A stretch of DNA of 18,717 bases from an uncultured Oscillibacter sp. (GTDB taxonomy: Bacteria > Bacillota > Clostridia > Oscillospirales > Oscillospiraceae), in assembly GCA_900770295.1 (NCBI GenBank), contig CAAGJQ010000087.1, positions 1 to 18,717 on the forward strand. The letters run 5' to 3'. Each line of letters opens with the position of its first letter. Positions within the stretch are counted from its first letter, which is position 1. Both the position numbers and the translations under genes were made by a program. A model generated the notes under the pieces. That model searched no databases and was not told the DNA's origin. It saw nothing but the letters and a program-made list of their open reading frames with translations. Positions 6,873 to 14,686 of the stretch are shown here, one piece after another.

Positions 6873-9800
6873 ATGTCCTTTGTCCATTTACACGTCCATA
6901 CGGAATACAGCCTGCTGGACGGCGCCTGCCGCATCCGGGATCTGCCGAAGGTGGTCAGGTCCATGGGGCAGGACGCCTGCGCCATCACGGACCACGGCGT
7001 CATGTACGGCGTCATCGACTTCTACCGGGCCTGCAAGGCCGAGGGCGTCAAGCCCATCATCGGCTGCGAGGTGTACGTGACCCCCAGAGGCCGCTCCCGG
7101 TTCGACAAGGTCCATGAGTTCGACGCCGAGAGCCGCCATCTGGTGCTGCTGTGCGAGAACGAGGAGGGCTACCGCAACCTCTCCTACATGGTGTCCATGG
7201 CCTGGACGGAGGGCTTTTACATCAAGCCCCGCATCGACCTGGGCCTGCTGAAGGAGCACAGCGGGGGCCTCATCGCCCTGTCCGCGTGCCTGGCGGGGGA
7301 GATCCCCCGGATGCTGCGGAACGGGGAGTACGAAAACGCCAAAAACTATGCCCTGCAAATGCAGGACATCTTCGGCCCGGACCATTTCTACCTGGAGCTC
7401 CAGGACCACGGCATCCGGGACCAGGCCGTCGTGAACCGGAGCCTCCTGCGCATCCACCAGGAGACGGGCATCCCCATGGTGTGCACCAATGACGCGCACT
7501 ACCTGAAAAAGGAGGACGCCGAGGCCCACGACGTGCTGCTGTGCATCCAGACCGGCAAGACCATCGACGACGAGAACCGCATGCGCTACGAGCCCCGGAA
7601 CTTCTACCTCCGCAGCGAGGCGGAGATGGCGGAGCTGTTCGAGGGCTACGAGGGGGCCGTAGAGAACACGGCGAAGATCGCCGGGATGTGCAATCTGGAA
7701 TTTACCTTTGGCAAGTACCACCTGCCGGAATTCCAGCTGCCGCCGGGCTACGACAGCTTTTCCTACCTGAAAAAGCTGTGCGACGAGGGCTACAAGGAGC
7801 GCTACGGGGACGATGACCGGTACCGCGGCCAGCTGAAATACGAGCAGGACATGATCGAGAAGATGGGCTTTACGGACTACTTCCTCATCGTGTCCGACTT
7901 CGTCCGCTACGCCAGGAGTGTGGACATCCCCGTGGGACCGGGCCGGGGCAGCGCCGCCGGGTCCATGGTCAGCTACTGTCTCCATATCACGGACATCGAC
8001 CCCATGAAGTACAGCCTGTACTTCGAGCGCTTCCTGAACCCGGAGCGGGTCAGCATGCCGGATATCGACATGGACTTCGGCGACACCCGCCGGGGCGAGG
8101 TGGTGGACTATGTCCGCCGAAAGTACGGCGACGACCACGTGGCCCAGATCGTGACCTTCGGCACCATGGCGGCCCGGGGCGTCATCCGGGACGTGGGCCG
8201 GGTCATGAACATCCCCTACGCCGAGGTGGACCAGATCGCCAAGCAGGGGCCCAACACCCTGCACATCACGCTGGATGACGCCCTGCGGCTCAGTAAGCCT
8301 TTGAGTGATTCCTACGACACTGATCCACAGGTCAAAAAGCTCATCGACACCGCCAAGGCCCTGGAGGGCATGCCCCGCCACGCCTCCACCCACGCCGCCG
8401 GCGTGGTCATCACGAAGCGGCCGGTGTACGAGTATGTGCCTCTGGCGAAAAACGACGAGTCCGTGGTCTGCCAGTACGTCATGACGACGCTGGAGGAGCT
8501 GGGCCTTCTGAAAATGGACTTCCTGGGCCTCCGGAACCTGACGGTGCTGGACGACGCAGTGAAGATGGTCCAGAAGGAGCACCCGGATTTCCGTCTGGCC
8601 GACATTCCGGAGGATGACAGGGCCACCTTTGAGATGATCTCCAAGGGGCAGACCAGCGGCGTGTTCCAGATGGAGTCCACCGGCATGACCGGCGTGTGCG
8701 TGGGATTGAAGCCCCAGAACATCGAGGATATCACCGCCATCATCGCCCTGTACCGCCCCGGCCCCATGGACTCCATCCCCCGGTTCATCGCCTGCAAGCA
8801 GGACCCGAAGCTCATCAAATACAAGCATCCCTCTCTGGAGCCGATCCTGTCCATCACCTACGGCTGCATCGTCTACCAGGAGCAGGTCATTCAGATCTTC
8901 CAGCAGCTGGGCGGGTACTCCCTGGGCCAGGCGGACATGGTGCGTCGGGCCATCTCCAAGAAGAAGGCCGCCCAGATTCAGAAGGAAAAGGACGCCTTTA
9001 TCCACGGTGACAAGGAAAGAGGCATTACAGGCTGCGTGGCCAACGGCATCCCCGAAGCCACGGCGGAGGCCATCTATCAGGAGATCTACGACTTCGCCAA
9101 CTACGCCTTCAACAAGGCCCACGCCGTCAGCTACGCGGTGGTGGCCTATCAGACGGCGTACTTCAAGTGCCACTTCACGAAGGAGTATATGGCGGCGCTG
9201 CTGACCAGCGTACTGGACAACTCCGACAAGGTGGCGGGCTATATCAACGAGTGCAAGGACTGCGGCATCGCCCTGCTGCCGCCGGACATCAACCGCTCCG
9301 CCGACCGCTTCACAGTGGAGGAGGGGGGCATCCGGTTCGGTCTGGTGGCCATCAAGAACATCGGCCGGGGCTTCATTCAGGCGGTCATGCGGGAGCGGGA
9401 GAACGGGGATTTTACCTCCCTCCACGACTTTTGCAGCCGCATGATGGGCAGCGACATGAACAAGCGGGCGGTGGAGAATCTGATCCGCTCCGGCGCCTTC
9501 GACGCACTGGGAGCCCGCCGGTCCCAGCTCATCGCGGTGTACGAGACGGTGATGGACTCCGTCGCGGACCAGCAGCGCCAGAACCTGGAGGGGCAGATGG
9601 ACTTCTTCTCCATGGCGGCCGGAACAGACGGCGGCGCGGGACATGTAAAGGAAACTCCCCTGCCGGATATCCCGGAGTATACCACCCAGGAGCTGATGAA
9701 CATGGAGAAGGCCACCACCGGCCTGTACCTCTCCGGCCACCCCATGGACCAGTACCGGGAGCAGGTGCGGAGGCTGGGCGCGCCCACCATCGGCTCCATA

Positions 9801-10367
9801 TTGGAGGACTTCGGCCAGGAGAACGGCCCCACCCGGTTCGCCGACGGACAGCGGGTGACGCTCTGCGGCGTGGTGACCTCCAGCAAGACCAAGACCACGA
9901 AGAACAACAGCCTGATGGCCTATGTGGTGGTGGAGGATGATACGGCCTCCATGGAACTGCTGTGCTTTTCCCGGGTGCTGGAGACCTGCGGCTCCTATTT
10001 AAAGGAGAACCAGGCCGTGGTGGTGAAGGGCAGGCTGTCGGTCCGGGACGAAAAGGCCCCGCAGCTCATGTGCGACTCCGCCTATCCGCTCTCGGCGGCG
10101 GAGGACGGCCCGCCGTCCCGCCCGGTCCGGCAGCCGGAGGGGGAGAAGGCCGTGGAGGGCAGTACTCTCTATCTGAAATTCCCCAGCCTGGAGGACCCCA
10201 CGGTGCGGCATATGAAGCTGGTGTTCAACATGTTCCCCGGCACCACGCCGGTGAAAATGGTCATGGCGGACACCCGAAAGGTGTTCGGCACCCGGGTCCT
10301 GCTGCACAGGGCCCTCGTCCAGGAGGCCAAGGAGACCCTGGGGGAGGCCAATGTGGTGGTGAAATAG
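6873..10367 (+). CDS. dnaE: DNA polymerase III subunit alpha, DnaE type
   Basis: A 1164-residue replicative C-family polymerase. The N-terminal PHP domain begins FVHLHVHTEYSLLDGAC, with ITDHGVMYGV and GCEVYV following. The palm carries GPGRGSAAGS and PDIDMDF with acidic residues D397, D399 and D401, and the third acidic residue D549 in KMDFLGLRNL. The fingers, helix-hairpin-helix and a C-terminal OB-fold (VTLCGVVTSSKTKTTKNN) complete it. The length fits DnaE1/DnaE3. No 3'-5' exonuclease domain is present, so it is not PolC. It is the last gene of the operon and is followed by a strong terminator. Confidence 0.97.
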   Translation: MSFVHLHVHTEYSLLDGACRIRDLPKVVRSMGQDACAITDHGVMYGVIDFYRACKAEGVKPIIGCEVYVTPRGRSRFDKVHEFDAESRHLVLLCENEEGYRNLSYMVSMAWTEGFYIKPRIDLGLLKEHSGGLIALSACLAGEIPRMLRNGEYENAKNYALQMQDIFGPDHFYLELQDHGIRDQAVVNRSLLRIHQETGIPMVCTNDAHYLKKEDAEAHDVLLCIQTGKTIDDENRMRYEPRNFYLRSEAEMAELFEGYEGAVENTAKIAGMCNLEFTFGKYHLPEFQLPPGYDSFSYLKKLCDEGYKERYGDDDRYRGQLKYEQDMIEKMGFTDYFLIVSDFVRYARSVDIPVGPGRGSAAGSMVSYCLHITDIDPMKYSLYFERFLNPERVSMPDIDMDFGDTRRGEVVDYVRRKYGDDHVAQIVTFGTMAARGVIRDVGRVMNIPYAEVDQIAKQGPNTLHITLDDALRLSKPLSDSYDTDPQVKKLIDTAKALEGMPRHASTHAAGVVITKRPVYEYVPLAKNDESVVCQYVMTTLEELGLLKMDFLGLRNLTVLDDAVKMVQKEHPDFRLADIPEDDRATFEMISKGQTSGVFQMESTGMTGVCVGLKPQNIEDITAIIALYRPGPMDSIPRFIACKQDPKLIKYKHPSLEPILSITYGCIVYQEQVIQIFQQLGGYSLGQADMVRRAISKKKAAQIQKEKDAFIHGDKERGITGCVANGIPEATAEAIYQEIYDFANYAFNKAHAVSYAVVAYQTAYFKCHFTKEYMAALLTSVLDNSDKVAGYINECKDCGIALLPPDINRSADRFTVEEGGIRFGLVAIKNIGRGFIQAVMRERENGDFTSLHDFCSRMMGSDMNKRAVENLIRSGAFDALGARRSQLIAVYETVMDSVADQQRQNLEGQMDFFSMAAGTDGGAGHVKETPLPDIPEYTTQELMNMEKATTGLYLSGHPMDQYREQVRRLGAPTIGSILEDFGQENGPTRFADGQRVTLCGVVTSSKTKTTKNNSLMAYVVVEDDTASMELLCFSRVLETCGSYLKENQAVVVKGRLSVRDEKAPQLMCDSAYPLSAAEDGPPSRPVRQPEGEKAVEGSTLYLKFPSLEDPTVRHMKLVFNMFPGTTPVKMVMADTRKVFGTRVLLHRALVQEAKETLGEANVVVK

Positions 10368-10394
10368 GTGGGTCCGACCCATTGTAAGACCGTG

Positions 10395-10434
10395 AAATTC
10401 CGTCCCCGGCTCCGCGCCGGGGGCGGAGTTTTTT
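10395..10434 (+). terminator. Intrinsic terminator after dnaE
   Basis: A long stem of about 16 bp (395-410 pairing with 416-431, with G-T wobbles) and core CCCCGGC / GCCGGGG closes on TCCGC, followed by GTTTTTTC. It lies 27 nt after the dnaE stop and marks the end of the hprK-dnaE operon. Confidence 0.9.
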
Positions 10435-10484
10435 CAACGGCGTCCCGCCTCCCGCATATACTGTTGGGAAAGGGAGGGGAGACC

Positions 10485-10988
10485 ATGCGTTTTGTGCAGG
10501 ACTACGACAGAAAGGCCGCCGTGCTGTACGCCCACCAGTGGGCTTACGGACGGAATCCGGCGTTTTACGACTACGAAAATCTGGGGGGAGACTGCACCAA
10601 TTTCACATCTCAGTGCATCTTTGCCGGCAGCGGCGTCATGAATTTCACGCCCACCTTCGGCTGGTATTACATCGACGCCAACCAGAAGGCCCCGGCGTGG
10701 ACGGGGGTGCCCTATCTCTGGAACTTTCTGACCCGCAAAGGGCCGTCCGTGGGACCGGTGGGGGAGCCCTGTGAACTGGAGGACCTGTGGCCGGGGGATG
10801 TGATCCAGCTCTCCTTCACGGGAGACAGGTTCCAGCACTCGCCCATCGTGGTGTCGGTGGGATGGCCGGTCACGCCGGACAACGTGCTGGTGGCGGCCCA
10901 CAGTTATGACTCGGATAACCGGCCGCTGTCCACATATGAGTATCAAAAAAGCCGCTTTCTCCATATCACCGGCGTCATGCGGCCATAG
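10485..10988 (+). CDS. Putative amidase-fold (Amidase_6) protein
   Basis: A 167-residue protein matching the putative amidase domain family of papain-like (NlpC/P60-type) cysteine hydrolases. The likely nucleophile is C37 in GGDCTNFTSQ, and histidines H118 (FQHSPIVV) and H139 (AAHSYDSDNRPLSTY) fit the rest of the active site. WPGDVIQL is the usual strand before the first His. The ATG at 10485 is chosen for GGAGGGGA just upstream; the frame extends back but lacks a site. No signal peptide or wall-binding domain is present, unusual for a wall hydrolase. Substrate unknown. Confidence 0.85.
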   Translation: MRFVQDYDRKAAVLYAHQWAYGRNPAFYDYENLGGDCTNFTSQCIFAGSGVMNFTPTFGWYYIDANQKAPAWTGVPYLWNFLTRKGPSVGPVGEPCELEDLWPGDVIQLSFTGDRFQHSPIVVSVGWPVTPDNVLVAAHSYDSDNRPLSTYEYQKSRFLHITGVMRP

Positions 10989-11000
10989 TACGTTCACGAT

Positions 11001-11034
11001 TTGTTTACAAATAATTCGGTCCATGTGCTATCAT
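11001..11034 (+). promoter_or_regulatory. Possible promoter for the SLH/GH18 gene
   Basis: The 98-nt gap before the SLH/GH18 gene is AT-rich. TTTACA (11004-11009) and TATCAT (11029-11034) are 19 nt apart, a weak match. A consensus TTGACA at 11044-11049 has no -10 at proper distance. A promoter is likely in this gap but the exact boxes are uncertain. Confidence 0.35.
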
Positions 11035-11086
11035 ATTTAAATATTGACAAATCAGGAAAATACATAAGAGAGAGGGAAACGCTTCC

Positions 11087-12874
11087 ATGAAAAGAATCCT
11101 GTCCTGCCTGACGGCGCTGGCCCTGGCCGCGGCGCTGACGGCGCCCATGGCCTCCGCGGCCTACACGGATGTGCCCGCGGGCAGTTCTCTGGCCGCTGAA
11201 GTGCAGAAGGCTGCCAACTATGGCCTGATGAACGGATACAGCGCCGGCATCTTCGGTTATTCAGACTCCATGACCCGGGCTCAGTTCGTGGCCGTGGTGG
11301 GCCGGATGCTGGGATGGTTCCAGGGGATGCACTCCACGGGCAACCACATCACCTCCGCCATGAAAATTCCCGAGACGCTGTCCGGCAGCTATCTGGACGC
11401 CATCAACTTTGCCGTGGAGTATGATGTGGTGGATACGAACGTGGCCTTCCGGCCCAACGACCCCGTGACCCGGCGGGACATGGCGGAGATTCTGGTGCGG
11501 GCGCTGGGCCTGAAAGAGGCGGCGGCCATTGCCGAAAAACAGAACACGCTGCCCTTTACCGACGTGAAGAGCGGGAAGGGCTACATCTCCATCGCCTATA
11601 CCATCGGCATGACGAACGGCACCTCCGCCACTACCTTCTCCCCGGACGCCACTGCCACCCGGGGACAGGCGGCGGCCATGCTGGTGCGCATCTATGAGAA
11701 GCTGAACGAGAAGACGGACTTCATTCACGGCTTCTACGCCATCTCCTCTTACAGCCAGCTGAGCTATGCCAGGACCATGGACGCCGTCAGCGCCGGCTGG
11801 AGCCGGATGACCTGGGACGGCGCCGAGGCCAGGCTGTCCACGACTTCTGCGGGCGGCAACGAGTACTGCGTCCCCAGCGGCTATCAGGACGTCACGTCGG
11901 CCCTCCAGAGCTATGGGACCGATCTGAAGCTGGAGGTGTACATGGACACCTCCGACGGCCTCCGGGACATGCTGGCTTCCGCCGAGGGACGGACCCAGGC
12001 GGTGAACGGGATCGCCGGCGAGCTGACAGTGGCCTATCAGAAGCTCGGGCGCAATCCGTACAGCGGTGTGACCGTGGACTTTGAGGGCCTGCGGGCGGAG
12101 CACAAGGCGAACTACACGGCGTTTATCCAGGAGCTGGCGGCCAGGGTCCACGGCATGGGCAAGACCCTGTATGTCTGCGTCGCCCCCGTCCTGACCACGG
12201 GCCCTTATTACGACGGCTACGATTACCGTGCCATCGGCGACGCGGCGGACAAGGTGATCCTGATGGCCCACGACTACGACGCCAGAAGCCTGGCGGGTTT
12301 CGAGGGCACGGACTATCAGAAAACGACTTCGGCGGCGCCTCTGGGACAGGTCTACATGTCTCTCCAGGCCATCACGGACAAGACCACCGGCGTGCGGGAT
12401 GTCTCCAAGGTAGTCCTGGGCTTCAGCTGCAAGAACATCGCCTGGAAGGTGGACGAAAACGGCAGGCTGCTGGACCCCACGCCGGTGTATCCCACCAATG
12501 AGACCGTCTACAAGCGGCTGAACCAGGCGGACACCGTCCACGGCTGGTCCGGCACCTACCACAACCGCTACGCCATCTACACCACGGAGACAGGGGAGCG
12601 GTGGTATCTGGTGTACGAGGACGACCGCAGCGTGCAGGACAAGCTGAACGCGGCCAAGCTCCTGGGCGTCTCCGGCGTGTCCATCTGGCGCCTGGGCACC
12701 ATGCCCGCGTACAGCGACTGGAACTGGTCCAGCCTGGGGGGTGAGGACATTTTTTTGGACTTATTTGAGGTATTTCCTGAATTTCTCCGCCTCAATATCA
12801 ATGGAAAAAGTGGGGCCAAAAATGTCTTCCTCTACAATCCCGATAGCAGATGTAGAATCGATCAGCTCACCTGA
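11087..12874 (+). CDS. Exported SLH-domain GH18 protein with IS-derived tail
   Basis: A 595-residue reading frame. Residues 1-24 are a signal peptide (MKRILSCLTALALAAALTAP then ASA). Three SLH repeats follow (about 25-80, 100-145 and 155-205), which bind secondary wall polymers. A GH18-type barrel spans about 215-550: VTVDFEGL with D331 and E333, then VCVAPVL, VILMAHDYD and GVSIWRLG. It probably cleaves or binds an N-acetylglucosamine-containing wall polymer. The native protein apparently ended WNWSSLLNH (553 residues, stop at 14626-14628). The IS at 12737 replaces the last three residues with 45 residues read from IS DNA. Confidence 0.88.
   Translation: MKRILSCLTALALAAALTAPMASAAYTDVPAGSSLAAEVQKAANYGLMNGYSAGIFGYSDSMTRAQFVAVVGRMLGWFQGMHSTGNHITSAMKIPETLSGSYLDAINFAVEYDVVDTNVAFRPNDPVTRRDMAEILVRALGLKEAAAIAEKQNTLPFTDVKSGKGYISIAYTIGMTNGTSATTFSPDATATRGQAAAMLVRIYEKLNEKTDFIHGFYAISSYSQLSYARTMDAVSAGWSRMTWDGAEARLSTTSAGGNEYCVPSGYQDVTSALQSYGTDLKLEVYMDTSDGLRDMLASAEGRTQAVNGIAGELTVAYQKLGRNPYSGVTVDFEGLRAEHKANYTAFIQELAARVHGMGKTLYVCVAPVLTTGPYYDGYDYRAIGDAADKVILMAHDYDARSLAGFEGTDYQKTTSAAPLGQVYMSLQAITDKTTGVRDVSKVVLGFSCKNIAWKVDENGRLLDPTPVYPTNETVYKRLNQADTVHGWSGTYHNRYAIYTTETGERWYLVYEDDRSVQDKLNAAKLLGVSGVSIWRLGTMPAYSDWNWSSLGGEDIFLDLFEVFPEFLRLNINGKSGAKNVFLYNPDSRCRIDQLT
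12734..12736. other. Left CTG target-site duplication
   Basis: CTG here (codon 550 of the SLH/GH18 gene) matches CTG at 14614-14616 just beyond the other IS end. Three-bp duplications are normal for IS3-family elements. A short repeat can occur by chance, but joining across it restores a sensible gene end. Confidence 0.6.
12737..12760 (+). repeat. Left terminal inverted repeat of the IS
   Basis: GGGGGTGAGGACA followed by a T-run and TTGGAC. It pairs with 14590-14613 with 6 mismatches in 24. The outer G-run makes the exact first base uncertain by a few nucleotides. Confidence 0.7.
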
Positions 12875-12955
12875 GTTTGTCTCAAAAACTTGGATTTCAA
12901 TCTCATCATCATTCGGATATGCGCGCAGCAGAGTAATCAAATCGCCAACTTTCAT
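12761..12955 (-). CDS. Small passenger protein of the IS, unknown function
   Basis: A 64-residue acidic protein starting MKVGDLITLLRAYPNDDEIEIQV. I do not recognise a named family, but the opening (a short amphipathic helix, then PxDxE and a beta strand) resembles small proteins common in Firmicutes mobile elements. Its GGAGG lies inside the last codons of the transposase and its ATG is 4 nt beyond the transposase stop, so the two are probably translated from one mRNA. It stops right at the left inverted repeat, so it fills the whole space between transposase and IS end. Confidence 0.65.
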   Translation of the reverse strand: MKVGDLITLLRAYPNDDEIEIQVFETNSGELIDSTSAIGIVEEDIFGPTFSIDIEAEKFRKYLK

Positions 12956-12959
12956 TTTG

Positions 12960-14564
12960 TTATTCCTCCGTATTCATTACTTGGCACAGGCCCAAGCTGC
13001 GCCGGTATTCCAGCGGGCTCATCCAATTGAGGGACTCTTTGATGCGGTCCTCATTGTACCAATGAAGGTACGTATCTAATCTTTCTATAAATTCCTCAAT
13101 GGAGACGCCATTCCAAGAACGATCATAGAACATTTCGTTTTTTAGACGGCCAAAGAAGCCTTCGCACGCTGAGTTGTCTGGAGAGCAGCCTTTCTTGGAC
13201 ATAGATCTAATCAAGCCGGCAGAATCCATTCGCTCAATCCACCCTGGCCATCTATAATGACATCCTCTATCCGAATGGATAATGGGATGCTCACCGTTTT
13301 TTAAATCTGCAATTGCTGCATCAAGCATGGAGTTCACTAATTCTGAAGACGGGGATACCCCTATTGTCCAGGTAACCGCTAAGCCGTCAAAACAATCAAT
13401 AATTGGTGAAAGATACACTTTTCCTGCGGGTATACTAAACTCTGTTATATCTGTGAGCCATTTTTCATTTGGCTGCTCTGCATGGAAGTTACGATTAACA
13501 ATATTTGCGACTTCTGGGCTGATTTCTCCAATATAGGAGCTGTATTTTTTGCGTTTAATGCTACGCACTACTAAACCTTCTTCGCTCATCAGCCGCCGTA
13601 TTACCTTTTCTGAAACTGTCACACCATTTTTCTTTAAGAGAGCATGTATGCGACGATATCCATAGCAACCACCCACTGCAGTAAACAAATTGCTGAGGTC
13701 CGTGCGAAGTTTAGAGTATTTATCTGGTTCACGAATGCACTTTGCTTGATAACAATAACTGCTTTTTGAGATTTTTAAAGCCGTAAGAAGTTCGTTCAGC
13801 CGATACTTATCTCTAAGGGCACCAATCAATTCGGCTTTCTCGTGATTAGTCAATGTTTTAAGATTGATGCCCTGGTCTTTTTTTAAGATTTCACCCGCTT
13901 TTTCAAGAATATCCCGTTCCAATTGAAGCCGGTATACATCTCGTTTCAATTCTTGTAAAAGCTGTTCCTGTTCAGTCACTTCCTGTTGTAGAGACTTTAA
14001 TTCAGCACGCAAGGCATCTTCGGCTTGGAATCCGTCTTTTGCCTTTTGGGAGTTTGTATTTCGAGGCATGGCAGCGTTTTTCCCTCCACCAAGCAGTTGC
14101 TTTTTCCACTCGTAAAGAGTGATTCGACTTACACCATGCGCCTCAGCAACTTCTTTTGCTGATCCTACACGAGCACATAGGTCTATAACAGCCTGCTCCT
14201 TTTTTTCTTGAGGAAATTCTACCATCGCCCCACCAGAGACGCAATATTTTTTGCGGTCAGGAAATGCTTCATTTAGCCATCGCTTAAAAGTGGTTTTTCC
14301 GGGATAGCCGAGCACATTTACGGTCAAGGTAATGCTTCGGCCATGTTCTTGATAAAACTGTAGTGCGGTTTGTTTCTGATCTTCTGTATACTTTTCACTT
14401 CGCAAGCTTTTTTGATGTAAATCCCCTGTAGATTCGTACTCCTCAAACCACTTGACAAGCATGTGGCGATCTGGATATCCCAATTCTCGGATGACTGCAC
14501 CAGCCTTGTGATAGTATTTTATATAAAGTTTGACTGCCGACATTCGCTGCTCATAGGTGTACAT
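12960..14564 (-). CDS. IS3-family transposase, single ORF
   Basis: A 534-residue DDE transposase. Three helix-turn-helix segments lie near 1-45, 58-98 and 117-160 (VAEAHGVSRITLYEWKKQL). A leucine-rich coiled coil follows (about 184-227), then an HTH_21-type region (about 250-330) and the integrase core. The catalytic triad is D372 (LTDITEF), D432 (HSDRGCHY) and E468 (SACEGFFGRLKNE), with exactly 35 residues between the last two, the DD(35)E of IS3. Most IS3 elements need a -1 frameshift to join OrfA and OrfB; here they are one frame. GGAGG is 6 nt before the ATG. It looks intact. Confidence 0.95.
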   Translation of the reverse strand: MYTYEQRMSAVKLYIKYYHKAGAVIRELGYPDRHMLVKWFEEYESTGDLHQKSLRSEKYTEDQKQTALQFYQEHGRSITLTVNVLGYPGKTTFKRWLNEAFPDRKKYCVSGGAMVEFPQEKKEQAVIDLCARVGSAKEVAEAHGVSRITLYEWKKQLLGGGKNAAMPRNTNSQKAKDGFQAEDALRAELKSLQQEVTEQEQLLQELKRDVYRLQLERDILEKAGEILKKDQGINLKTLTNHEKAELIGALRDKYRLNELLTALKISKSSYCYQAKCIREPDKYSKLRTDLSNLFTAVGGCYGYRRIHALLKKNGVTVSEKVIRRLMSEEGLVVRSIKRKKYSSYIGEISPEVANIVNRNFHAEQPNEKWLTDITEFSIPAGKVYLSPIIDCFDGLAVTWTIGVSPSSELVNSMLDAAIADLKNGEHPIIHSDRGCHYRWPGWIERMDSAGLIRSMSKKGCSPDNSACEGFFGRLKNEMFYDRSWNGVSIEEFIERLDTYLHWYNEDRIKESLNWMSPLEYRRSLGLCQVMNTEE

Positions 14565-14589
14565 GCGGAACCTCCTGTAGCCTTATTTG

Positions 14590-14613
14590 GTCCAAGATTT
14601 TGTCCGCATCCCC
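14590..14613 (-). repeat. Right terminal inverted repeat of the IS
   Basis: Read inward on the minus strand it is GGGGATGCGGACA, then AAATCTTGGAC. It lies just upstream of the transposase ribosome binding site and matches the left end at 18 of 24 positions. Confidence 0.7.
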
Positions 14614-14628
14614 CTGCTGAACCATTAA
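14614..14628 (+). pseudogene. Severed 3' end of the SLH/GH18 gene
   Basis: CTG CTG AAC CAT TAA. Removing the IS and one CTG copy joins this in frame to codon 550 and gives ...WNWSSLLNH-stop, a natural end for the GH18 barrel. This fragment also contains the right target duplication (14614-14616). Confidence 0.6.
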
Positions 14629-14653
14629 AAATGGACAGGGAAGAGGTCCTGTA

Positions 14654-14685
14654 AAAAACGCCGTCCCAAACGGGACGGCGTTTTT
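14654..14685. terminator. Bidirectional terminator between convergent genes
   Basis: A 14-bp perfect stem AAAAACGCCGTCCC (654-667) / GGGACGGCGTTTTT (672-685) around loop AAAC. A-run on one side and T-run on the other allow termination both ways. It serves the SLH/GH18 gene, and the recombinase whose stop codon begins 2 nt further on. Confidence 0.92.
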
Positions 14686-14686
14686 G

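Larger units (their letters stand above)
12737..14613 (-). mobile_element. IS3-family insertion sequence with passenger gene
   Basis: About 1877 bp. Left end (inward) starts GGGGGTGAGGACA and the right end (inward, minus strand) starts GGGGATGCGGACA; over 24 nt, 18 positions agree, ending in TTGGAC on both sides. It carries a transposase and a 64-codon gene on the minus strand. If the element is defined instead by TG...CA ends, it runs 12742-14608 with no clear duplication. It is AT-richer than the neighbouring chromosome, indicating recent arrival. Confidence 0.85.

Noticed and set aside
6888..9740. Antisense open frame (950 codons) inside dnaE
   Set aside because: Shadow of dnaE codon use; no domain or ribosome binding site.
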